This document shows, piece after piece, positions 17,865 through 26,027 of a stretch of DNA of 64,000 bases. Below the pieces are notes generated by a model, which saw nothing but the letters and a program-made list of their open reading frames with translations, had not been told where the DNA came from and ran no database searches. Position 1 is the first letter of the stretch. Each line of letters opens with the position of its first letter. The DNA is from JACVRW01 sp963803085. GTDB taxonomy: Bacteria > Actinomycetota > Thermoleophilia > Solirubrobacterales > Thermoleophilaceae. Made by a program: the position numbers and the translations under genes. The stretch covers positions 186,001 to 250,000 of the forward strand of contig CAWDLE010000019.1 of NCBI GenBank assembly GCA_963803085.1. The letters run 5' to 3'.

Positions 17865-18652
17865 TCGGAGTCTTCGGAGGCTCCGGCTTCTACCGATTCC
17901 TGGACGACATGACGGAGGTGCCGGTGGCCACGCCGTACGGGCCGCCCTCGGCGCCGGTGCGCGTCGGGACGATCGAGGGCACCGAGGTCGCGTTCATGCC
18001 TCGCCATGGGGACGAGCACACGCTTCCTCCGCATCGCATCAACTACCGCGCGAACATTTGGGCGATGAAGGAGGTGGGGGTGGACCGCATCGTCGGCCCG
18101 TCGGCCTGCGGATCGCTCAAGCCGGAGCTCGAGCCGGGCACGTTCGTGCTCTGCGACCAGTTCGTGGATCGCACCGCGGCTCGCGAGAGCACCTTCTACG
18201 ACGGGCCGCAGACCACGCACGTCTCGGCCGCGGACCCCTACTGCCCGGATCTACGCAGGATCCTGGCCGAGGCCGCGCGCGAGGAGGGGATCCCGGTGGT
18301 GGAGGGCGGGACCGTGGTCGTGATCGAGGGGCCGCGCTTCTCCACCAGGGCTGAATCGCGCTGGTACGCGGACTCCGGCTTCGACGTGATCAACATGACG
18401 CAGTACCCCGAGTGCTGGCTCGCTCGGGAGCTGGAGCTCTGCTACGCGAACATCTCGCTCGTCACCGACTACGACGTGGGGCTCAAGGACAGGCCAGACG
18501 TCGCGCCGGTGTCCGCGGATATGGCGTTCGGCGCGTTCGCCGACAACCTCGATAGACTGCGCGCGCTCCTGTTCCGGGCGGTGCCGAAGATCGGGCCACA
18601 GCCGGACGACATCTGCGCGACGGCGTTGGACAGCGCAATCGTCCACCACTAG
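17861..18652 (+). CDS. mtnP: S-methyl-5'-thioadenosine phosphorylase (MTAP/PNP family)
   Basis: 263 aa. It cleaves methylthioadenosine (or methylthioinosine) with phosphate, in methionine and polyamine salvage. Motifs: IGVFGGSGFYRFL (phosphate loop), MPRHGDEHTLPPHRINYRANIWAM, GSLKPELEPGTFVLCDQFVDRT, VVVIEGPRFSTRAESRWY and the base-site NMTQYPE where MTAPs have NMT-x-x-PE. Length and order match the family; adenine against hypoxanthine preference cannot be fixed from this alone. The GTG start at 17861 overlaps the DUF1844 stop; the end lies 42 bases before hppA. Confidence 0.92.
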   Translation: MIGVFGGSGFYRFLDDMTEVPVATPYGPPSAPVRVGTIEGTEVAFMPRHGDEHTLPPHRINYRANIWAMKEVGVDRIVGPSACGSLKPELEPGTFVLCDQFVDRTAARESTFYDGPQTTHVSAADPYCPDLRRILAEAAREEGIPVVEGGTVVVIEGPRFSTRAESRWYADSGFDVINMTQYPECWLARELELCYANISLVTDYDVGLKDRPDVAPVSADMAFGAFADNLDRLRALLFRAVPKIGPQPDDICATALDSAIVHH

Positions 18653-18694
18653 CCACGCGCTGACTCTTCTGAACCAAGACGGAGGACATACCCC

Positions 18695-20794
18695 TTGGAA
18701 TTCCTGACTGACTGGGGCGTGGTAATCGCGCTCGTGTGCGCTGGCTGCGCTCTGATCTACGGCGTCGTCACCTCGCGCTGGCTGCTCGCTCTCTCGCCCG
18801 GCAACCAGGAGATGCAGGACATCTCGATGGCCGTGCAGGAAGGCGCGAAGGCGTACCTCCGTCGCCAGTACACGATCATCGCGGGCGTCGCCGTCGTGCT
18901 CGCGATCGTGCTTGCGATCGGGCTCGAGGCCCAGGACGCCAACGGCATCCTCGTGGCGATCGGCTTCCTGATCGGCGGTACCTTCTCGGGTGCGGCCGGA
19001 TTCATCGGGATGAACGTCTCGGTGCGCGCGAACGCTCGCGTGGCCGAGTCGGCGCGCTCCGGCGTGTCCAAGGCGCTCGAGGTCGCCTTCAAGGGCGGTG
19101 CCGTGACCGGCATGCTCGTCGCGGGCCTCGCGCTGCTCGGCGTGGCCGGCTACTACGGCGTGCTGATCCTCGCCGGCACCGAAGAGCGTGATGCGATCGA
19201 CGCGCTGCTCGGCCTGGGCTTCGGTGGCTCGCTGATCTCCGTCTTCGCCCGTCTGGGCGGCGGCATCTTCACCAAGGCGGCCGACGTGGGCGCTGACCTC
19301 GTCGGCAAGATCGAGGCCGGAATCCCCGAGGACGATCCGCGCAACCCGGCCGTGATCGCGGACAACGTGGGAGACAACGTCGGCGACTGCGCCGGCATGG
19401 CCGCGGACCTCTTCGAGACCTATGCCGTGACCGCGGTTGCCGTGATGCTGCTCGGCGTCCTGACCTTCCAGGAGATCGGGACGGTGGCCACCTATCCGCT
19501 GGTGATCGGCGGCGTGTCGCTCGTGGCCTCGATCATCGGCACGTACGCGGTCCGCAGCCGCGCCGGCAACGTCGAGCGGGCGCTCTACCAGGGTCTGATC
19601 GTGTCCGGAGTGCTCGCGGCGATCGCGTTCCTCCCGATCACGCTGCTGATGCTGGACGACCTCACCTACAAGGAGGGCGTCTCCGACCTGCTGCGGGCAG
19701 GCACCGACGCACCCAGCGCGATCAAGCTCTGGTTCTGCACGCTCGTCGGCGTGGGCGTCACGGCCGGCCTGTTCGTGATCACCGACTACTACACGTCCAC
19801 GCGCTTCCGGCCGGTCCGCACGACCGCCCGGGCATCGCAGACGGGCCACGCCACCAACATCATCCAGGGCCTCGCCCAGGGCTTCCAGTCAACGGCGGCC
19901 CCGGCGCTTCTGCTCGTCGGCGGCATCCTGCTCGCCAACGAGCTGGCGGGCATCTACGGCATCGGCGTGGCGGTGATGGCACAGCTGTCCCTCACCGGAC
20001 TGATCGTCGCCTTGGACGCCTTCGGGCCGATCACCGACAACGCCGGTGGCATCGCCGAGATGGCGGACCTGCCGGAGGAAGTGCGCGCGGTCACCGATCC
20101 GCTGGACGCGGTCGGCAACACGACGAAGGCAGTGACAAAGGGGTATGCCATCGGGTCGGCCGTCCTTGCTGCCCTCGTCTTGTTCGCCGCCTTTGTCGAG
20201 GAGCTGCGTGAGGAGGCGGCCAAGGAAGGCGCGCAGGTTGTCAGCTTCGACGTCTCGCAGCCCGAGGTGCTCGTCGGGCTGATCGTCGGCGGCATGATGG
20301 TCTACCTGTTCGCCGCGCTGGCGATCGAGGCCGTGGGCCGTGCCGGCGCCGGCGTGGTCGAGGAGGTGCGCCGGCAGTTCAGGGAGAAGCCGGGCATCAT
20401 GGATCGCACGGAGAAGCCGGACTACGCCCAGGCCGTCGCAATCGTGACCGCCTCGGCGCAGAAGGAGATGATCATCCCGGCGCTGATCCCGATCGTGGTC
20501 ACCCTCGTGGTCGGCCTGCTCTCGACCCAGGCCCTCGGCGGCCTGCTGATCGGCGTGATCGTGGTGGGCTTCTTCATGGCCGTCTCGATGACGGCCGGCG
20601 GCGGCGCCTGGGACAACGCCAAGAAGCTGATCGAGGACGGCGAGTACGGCGGAAAGGGCTCGGAGGCCCACGCGGCCTCGGTCACGGGCGACACGGTCGG
20701 CGACCCCTACAAGGACACCGCCGGCCCAGCGATCAACCCAATGATCAAGGTCGCGAACATCGTGGCCCTGCTGATCATCCCGTTCCTGGTCTAG
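18695..20794 (+). CDS. hppA: Membrane-bound H+-translocating pyrophosphatase, K+-independent type
   Basis: 699 aa with about 16 membrane segments. It couples PPi hydrolysis to H+ export. Substrate-site motifs: DVGADLVGKIEAGIPEDDPRNPAVIADNVGDNVGD, DAFGPITDNAGGIAEM, and GGAWDNAKKLIE with GDTVGDPYKDTAGPAINPM. The decisive GNTTKAVTKG segment has Lys where K+-dependent enzymes have Ala, so this is the K+-independent H+-pumping class. Start: TTG at 18695 with a good ribosome-binding site GGAGGA at 18681-18686. It is followed by a strong hairpin. Confidence 0.97.
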   Translation: MEFLTDWGVVIALVCAGCALIYGVVTSRWLLALSPGNQEMQDISMAVQEGAKAYLRRQYTIIAGVAVVLAIVLAIGLEAQDANGILVAIGFLIGGTFSGAAGFIGMNVSVRANARVAESARSGVSKALEVAFKGGAVTGMLVAGLALLGVAGYYGVLILAGTEERDAIDALLGLGFGGSLISVFARLGGGIFTKAADVGADLVGKIEAGIPEDDPRNPAVIADNVGDNVGDCAGMAADLFETYAVTAVAVMLLGVLTFQEIGTVATYPLVIGGVSLVASIIGTYAVRSRAGNVERALYQGLIVSGVLAAIAFLPITLLMLDDLTYKEGVSDLLRAGTDAPSAIKLWFCTLVGVGVTAGLFVITDYYTSTRFRPVRTTARASQTGHATNIIQGLAQGFQSTAAPALLLVGGILLANELAGIYGIGVAVMAQLSLTGLIVALDAFGPITDNAGGIAEMADLPEEVRAVTDPLDAVGNTTKAVTKGYAIGSAVLAALVLFAAFVEELREEAAKEGAQVVSFDVSQPEVLVGLIVGGMMVYLFAALAIEAVGRAGAGVVEEVRRQFREKPGIMDRTEKPDYAQAVAIVTASAQKEMIIPALIPIVVTLVVGLLSTQALGGLLIGVIVVGFFMAVSMTAGGGAWDNAKKLIEDGEYGGKGSEAHAASVTGDTVGDPYKDTAGPAINPMIKVANIVALLIIPFLV

Positions 20795-20814
20795 CCAAGC
20801 GCAACTCCGGCGGA

Positions 20815-20846
20815 CGGCCCGGCCGCCATGCGGCAGGGCCGGGCCG
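20815..20846 (+). terminator. Hairpin after hppA
   Basis: CGGCCCGGCC (20815-20824) and GGCCGGGCCG (20837-20846) form a perfect 10-bp stem with a 12-nt loop, 21 bases after the hppA stop. There is no T-tract, as is usual for GC-rich Actinobacteria, so it is a probable but unproven terminator. Confidence 0.55.
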
Positions 20847-20955
20847 ACCGCCGGCCAGCGCCGCCCGGCGAGCCTTACGGCCCGCGCGCCGCGGACGTAA
20901 CGCCCCCGTCACACGAGTCACCCACCCGTAACACCCGCGGTGCCACCCTGGCCAG

Positions 20956-21892
20956 GTGAGAGGTGAACGTCGCGCTATACGCACCGCCCAGCACTCACCT
21001 GGCGTGGGGCCAGCCATCGCGACGCTGGCCGGCCGCCAACACGGGGTCATCGGACGCGCGCAGCTAAGAGTGCTCGGCCTCGATCGGTCGGCGCTACGGC
21101 GGCGGGTAGCAGCCGGCACGTTGCATCCGCTCACATGGCGGGCGCGTGTACGCGGTGGGGCTCGCGCCTCTTTCGATGCGAGCCAGGTACCTCGCTGCCG
21201 TGCTGGCCTGCGGTCAGCGTGCAGCGCTCAGTTATCGGTCGGCGGCGGATCTGTGGGGAATGCGGCCGAACGCCACGCGCTTAGAGGTGAGCGTGCCCCA
21301 GGAGGGCGGCCGTGCCGAAGGTGTCCATGTGCACCGCACCCGGATGCTGGCTCCGCAGGATTTCACCGTGCACGACGGCATTCCGGTGACCACCGTGGCC
21401 CGGACCCTCCTTGATCTCAGTGCCGTCGTGAGGCCACAGGAGCTGGCGAAGGCGATCGACCGCGCCGAGCGGCTTCGGCTCTTTGATCTAAACGCAGTCA
21501 ACGACGTCCTCGGGCGCGCGAAAGGCCGCCGCGGCGCACGCGCGCTAAGACGAGCGATCGCCGCCTACGAGCCCAGCACCCAGAAGAGCGAGCTCGAGCG
21601 CCGCTTCAAAGCACTCCTGAAGACCACCACCGACATACCGAGCCCCACCTTCAATGCGGTAGTTGAAGGAGAGCAAACGACCCACGAAGTGGACGCCTTC
21701 TGGCCGGAACAAAACCTCGCAGTCCAGCTCGACGGCTTCGAGTTCCACCGAACCCGTCGCGACCGGGAGCGCGATGCGGACAGCGACGCCGACCTGGAGC
21801 TCGCAGGACATCGGGTGATGAGACTCACCTGGGACGACGTGGCCCTGCACGGCGAGCGCACGCTCCGGCGACTCAGGCTCGCGAGCGCATAG
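20956..21892 (+). pseudogene. AbiEi-antitoxin-type HTH plus DUF559 nuclease-fold protein, frameshifted
   Basis: Two frames join into one protein. 20956-21145 encodes an N-terminal winged-helix piece (IATLAGRQHGVIGRAQLRVLG...RVAAGTLHPLTWR) typical of AbiEi-like domains. From 21146 the next frame continues VYAVGLAPLSMRARYLAAVLACG...ALSYRSAADLWGM and ends in a DUF559/VSR-like nuclease fold (EVDAFWPEQNLAVQLDGFEFHRTR...ELAGHRVMRLTWDDV). One extra base near 21142-21146 would account for the break (WRGVYAVG when removed). The family is abundant in Actinobacteria, often without a toxin partner; none is seen here. The break may be a sequencing error. Confidence 0.7.
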
Positions 21893-21903
21893 GCTGAAAG
21901 AGC

Positions 21904-22469
21904 GTGCCGCACACCGACGACATCCACACCATCCCGGACAACCTGCCCGTGCCGGAGGACGACGGCGCAGCGGACCATCTCCTCCATGCTGCCGTTCCAG
22001 CGCTGGCGCTGCCGGCGACCAATGGTGACCAGGTGCGGCTTGACGAACTCCCGGGCCGGACGGTCCTCTTCTGCTACCCCCGCACCGGCCGCCCCGACGA
22101 GGAGCTTCCGCCTGGCTGGAACGCCATCCCGGGCGCCCGCGGATGCACACCGGAGGCCTGCGGCTTTCGCGACACGCACGCGCAGTTCACCGGACATCGG
22201 CGCTGCGCGTCCTCGCGCTCAGCACCCAGGACAGCGCCTACCAGCGAGAGATGGCGGAGCGCCTCCACCTGCCGTTCCCTGTCCTGAGCGACGAGCGGCT
22301 GGAGCTGACGCGCGAGCTCGGCCTGCCCACCTTCGAGACCAGCGGCATGACGCTCCTGAAGCGGCTCACGCTCGTGATCGACGACGGGAACATCACGCAC
22401 GTCTTCTACCCCGTCTTTCCGCCCGACGGACACGCCGCGGAGGTGCTGGACTGGCTTCGCAGCGGCTGA
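21904..22469 (+). pseudogene. Peroxiredoxin (AhpC/TSA, thioredoxin fold), frameshifted
   Basis: The first frame gives LHAAVPALALPATNGDQVRLDELPGRTVLFCYPRTGRP...GCTPEACGFRD, which holds the peroxidatic cysteine region. A second frame resumes ALRVLALSTQDSAYQREMAERLHLPFPVLSDERLELTRELGLPTFE...VFYPVFPPDGHAAEVL. Together they make a complete peroxiredoxin of about 188 aa. The shift of -1 (or +2) lies about 22187-22205. Function if intact: reduction of peroxides with thioredoxin or a related thiol. Its stop (22467-22469) overlaps the next gene's probable CTG start. Confidence 0.75.
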
Positions 22470-23884
22470 GCGGCCCGCTCGCCGACTCCGAGCAGAGCGT
22501 CTTCTGGCTCGACTCGCCCGCCGCGCCGGAGCCGCTTCCGCCGCTCGAGGGCGAGACGCGCTGCGACTTGGCCATCGTCGGTGGCGGCTTCACCGGTCTG
22601 TGGGCGGCTTTGCTTGCGGGGCCGGACGAGAGCGTCGTCCTGCTCGAGGGCGATCGCTGCGGCTGGGGGGCGAGCGGTCGAAACGGCGGGTTCGCCGAGG
22701 CCTCGCTGAGCCACGGGCTCGAGAACGGCTTGTCGCGATGGCCGGACGAGATCAACACGCTCCAGCGGCTCGGGCGCGAGAACTTCGACGCCATCCGCGA
22801 GACGCTCACCGCGCACGGGATCGATGCCGCCTGGGACGAGGCCGGCGTGATAGGCGTGGCCACCCGCGAGCACGAGGTCGAGTGGCTCGCGGAGGCGGCG
22901 GCCACCGGGCGGGAGTATGGGGAGGAGTCGGTGCTGCTAGACCGCGAGGAGGTCAGGGCGGAGGTGAACTCCCCGACGTACCTCGCCGGCCTGTGGCACC
23001 GGTCCGGCAACGCGACGGTGAACCCGGCACGCCTGGCGTGGGGTCTGCGCGGAGCCGCACTCGGCCACGGAGTGCGCATCCACGAGCACACGCGCGTGAC
23101 GAAGCTGCGACGCGACGGTGACGGCGTCGTGCTGGAGACGGGGTCGGCCGCGGGCGGCGCGCGGGCGGGCGGCGCACAGGCGCCCGGCAAGGTGCGCGCT
23201 CGGCGGGTGCTGCTCGCCACGAATGCCTATCCGCCGCTCGTGCGCTCGATCCGGCGCTACATGGTTCCGGTCTACGACTACGTGCTGGTGACGGAGCCGC
23301 TCAGCGAGGCGCAGCGGCGGGCGGTCGGCTGGGAGCGCCGGCAGGGCGTCGCCGATTCGGGCAACCGCTTCCACTACTACCGCCTCACCGAGGACAATCG
23401 CATCCTCTGGGGCGGCTACGAGGCGCTCTACCACTTCCGCAACGGCATGCGGCCGGAGCTCGAGGACCACGCGCCCACGTTCGAGCTTCTGGCCAGCAAT
23501 TTCGCCGAGACCTTCCCGCAGCTCGAGGGCCTCCGCTTCACCCACCGCTGGGCCGGCGCGATCGACACCTCGAGCCGCTTCTGCGTGACCTTCGGCCGCT
23601 CGCTCGGCGGCCGCGCCGCGTATGCAGTCGGCTACACCGGCCTGGGCGTGGCCGCCACGCGCTTCGGCGCCCGCGTCGCGCTCGACCTGCTGCACGACCG
23701 CGACACAGAACTCACCCGGCTCGAGCTGGTCCGCAGCCGGCCGATCCCGTTCCCGCCCGAACCGCTCCGCTACGCCGTGATCCAGGCCACCCGGCGCGCG
23801 CTCGCCCGTGCGGACGAGCGCGGCGGCAAGCGCGGCGCATGGCTGCGCGGCCTCGACCGCATTGGCGCGGGCTTCGATAGCTAG
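22466..23884 (+). CDS. FAD-dependent amine/amino-acid oxidoreductase (DAO superfamily, PuuB-like)
   Basis: About 472 aa. SVFWLDSPAAPEPLPPLEGETRCDLAIVGGGFTGLWAALL is the conserved leader and FAD-binding GxGxxG strand. WGASGRNGGFAEASLSHG is the signature of gamma-glutamylputrescine oxidase-like proteins. RYMVPVYDYVLVTEPL and AVGYTGLGVAATRFGARVALDLL complete the DAO fold. It probably oxidises an amine or N-substituted amino acid; the substrate is not known. No ATG, GTG or TTG precedes the conserved leader; CTG at 22466 overlaps the upstream stop (CTGA). A TTG at the LAIVGGG strand would remove the conserved leader. Confidence 0.82.
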   Translation: MSGPLADSEQSVFWLDSPAAPEPLPPLEGETRCDLAIVGGGFTGLWAALLAGPDESVVLLEGDRCGWGASGRNGGFAEASLSHGLENGLSRWPDEINTLQRLGRENFDAIRETLTAHGIDAAWDEAGVIGVATREHEVEWLAEAAATGREYGEESVLLDREEVRAEVNSPTYLAGLWHRSGNATVNPARLAWGLRGAALGHGVRIHEHTRVTKLRRDGDGVVLETGSAAGGARAGGAQAPGKVRARRVLLATNAYPPLVRSIRRYMVPVYDYVLVTEPLSEAQRRAVGWERRQGVADSGNRFHYYRLTEDNRILWGGYEALYHFRNGMRPELEDHAPTFELLASNFAETFPQLEGLRFTHRWAGAIDTSSRFCVTFGRSLGGRAAYAVGYTGLGVAATRFGARVALDLLHDRDTELTRLELVRSRPIPFPPEPLRYAVIQATRRALARADERGGKRGAWLRGLDRIGAGFDS

Positions 23885-23956
23885 GCTGACCGATCTCGTG
23901 CAGAGTGCAAATGGCAAGCTGTAACCGCCTCTCGGACCACTAGCGTTCGAGAGTTG

Positions 23957-25827
23957 ATGGCTGAGTACCGGCCCAAGAACCGTGGCCTCGAGCGTGTGCT
24001 CGGGACCGGCGCGCTGTTCTCGACCGCCTACGGCAACGTGGGCAGTTCGATCTACTACGCCCTCGGTCTCGTGGCGATCTACGCCGCCGGGATGACCCCC
24101 GTGGTGTTCGTGATCGCCGGGCTGATCTTCGCCGCCACAGCCGCCACGTACGCCGAGGCCACGACGATGTTCCCGGAGGCCGGCGGCTCCTCCAGCTTCG
24201 CCCGGCGCGCCTTCAACGAGTTCTGGTCCTTCTTCGCGGCGTGGGGCCAGATGCTCACCTACATCATCACGATCGCCATCTCGGCGTTCTTCGTGCCGCA
24301 CTACCTCGCGGTGTTCTGGGAGCCGCTGGGCGAGTCGCCGGCGGACATCGTCGCCGGCATCGTCGTGGTGGTCATGCTCGGCACGCTCAACATCGTGGGC
24401 GTTAAGGAGTCGTCGCGGGTCAACATCGGCTTCGCCGTCGCGGACTTCCTGACACAGGTGGTCCTCGTGGTGGTCGGCATCGTGCTCGTCTTCGACCCGG
24501 AGCTGCTCGTCCGCCAGATCGATCTGGGACGACGCCCACCATCGGCGACTTCCTGATCGCGATCCCGGTCGGCGATGGTGGCCTACACGGGCATCGAGAC
24601 GATCTCGAACATGGCCGAGGAGGCGCGCGACTACGGCAAGACGATTCCGCGCGGGATCGGCCTCGTGGTCGGCGCGGTCGCGGTGATCTACACGTTCCTC
24701 CCTGCGGTGGCGCTGTCGGCAATGCCGGTCGAGAACGGCGAGACGCTCCTCGCCCTGCCGAAGGAGGAGGGCGGCTACGCCGACGACCCGGTGCTCGGCG
24801 TGGTCGCGAACATGGACCTGGGCTCGCTCGCGCACCCGGCGGAGATCTACGTCGGCATCCTCGCCGCCACGATCCTGTTCATCGCCGCGAACGCCGGCAT
24901 CCTCGGCGTCTCGCGGCTGAGCTATTCGATGGGGCAGCACCGCCAGCTCCCCGAGCTGCTCCGGGCATTGCACCCGCGCTTCCGCACGCCGTACGTGGCG
25001 ATCGCCGTCTTCAGTGCGGTCGCCTGCATCGCCATCCTCCCGGGCAAGGCCGACTTCCTCGGTGTGATCTACGCCTTCGGCGCGATGCTGTCGTTCACGA
25101 TCGCGCACGCGTCGGTGGCCACGCTGCGCGTCAAGCGCCCAGATGCGGAGCGGCCTTGGAAGGGCCCCGGCAACATCAGGATCCGCGGATACGCGCTGCC
25201 GGTGTACTCGGTGCTTCGGCGGCCTCGGCACGGGCATCGCGTTGATCGTCGCCACGGTGCTCGACCTGCGCGTGCTCGTCGTCCGGCGTCGGCTGGATGG
25301 CGCTCGGCATCACCCTGTACGTGATCTACCGGCGCCGGCAGGGCCTCTCGCTCACCGAGACGCACAAGGTCGTGGTGCCCAAGCCGGCTGTCGAGCACGA
25401 GGTCGAGTACGAGTCCGTGCTCGTGGCCTTCGAGGACGAGCACTACTCGCCCGAGGCGGTCTCCACGGCGGTCCGGCTCGCCGCCCGGCGGCGCCGGGGC
25501 ATCCACGTGCTCGTGACGATCACGGTCCCGCCGAACTCGCCGATCAACGCTGCCATGCCCGAGCAGGAGGCGAAGGCGGCCTCGATCATCGACTCGGCCC
25601 GCGTGCGCGGAGGCCGCCGGGTGAGCGGCCACTGGGAGAAGGTGCGGCCTGGACAGGCTGGGCGCCGCGTGGTCGAGGAGGCCAAGGAGATCCGCGCGCG
25701 CGCCGTGGTGATGCCGCTGCCGCCGCGGCGCACCGGCGCCTCGCTCTTCGGGCGTACGCTGGAGACCGTGCTCAGCGAGCGGCCCTGCCGCGTGATCATC
25801 GACTCCTCCCCGAGGGCCACCAAGTGA
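23957..25827 (+). pseudogene. APC-superfamily permease with C-terminal UspA domain, several frameshifts
   Basis: Full-length paralogue of the next permease gene, about 620 aa if repaired. Pieces: LERVLGTGALFSTAYGNVGSSIYYALG...EFWSFFAAWGQMLTYIIT; MVAYTGIETISNMAEEARDYGK; LSYSMGQHRQLPELL; then a cytosolic UspA-like domain (ESVLVAFEDEHYSPEAVSTAVRLAARR to FGRTLETVLSERPCRVIID). Frame breaks: about 24530 (one base missing), about 24572, about 25212 and about 25292 (one base extra each). Coding quality is high on both sides of every break, so sequence error is more likely than decay. APC-USP proteins include the K+ importer KimA; the substrate here is inferred. Confidence 0.75.
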
Positions 25828-26027
25828 GGAGCGCCTACGGCGCCTCGACGCGCATCCTCGGCGCGCTGCTCGTGGTGATCGGGGTGGCGATGGTGGTGTC
25901 CGCCCTGGCCCACGGCGGCGGCCCGCTGGCGCTCGGTGTGGTGCTGGGCACGATGCTCGCGCTGCTCGGCGCGGGACGCGTGTGGCTGGCGAGCGCCCAC
26001 GGCGGCGGCGACGGCGACGCGCGGTGA
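25824..26027 (+). CDS. Small two-helix membrane protein between the two permeases
   Basis: 67 aa with two hydrophobic segments (ILGALLVVIGVAMVVSALA and LALGVVLGTMLALLGAGRVWLA) and a short Gly/Asp-rich tail. The GTG start at 25824 overlaps the preceding permease stop, and its stop overlaps the next permease start, so it is translationally coupled on both sides. I know no function; a small accessory subunit of the permeases is plausible. Confidence 0.7.
   Translation: MRSAYGASTRILGALLVVIGVAMVVSALAHGGGPLALGVVLGTMLALLGAGRVWLASAHGGGDGDAR

Noticed and set aside
18251..19849. 532-codon minus-strand frame opposite mtnP and hppA
   Set aside because: Composition is that of an antisense shadow; hppA and mtnP on the other strand carry all family motifs.
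20956..21892. Complete type IV toxin-antitoxin (AbiE) system
   Set aside because: Only the AbiEi-type N-terminus fused to a DUF559 fold is present; no AbiEii nucleotidyltransferase toxin gene lies on either side.
22937..25255. Very long open frame of 772 codons on the minus strand
   Set aside because: Antisense to a well-supported oxidoreductase and permease; rich in His/Arg/Gly/Asp with no domain. It is a shadow caused by high third-position GC.
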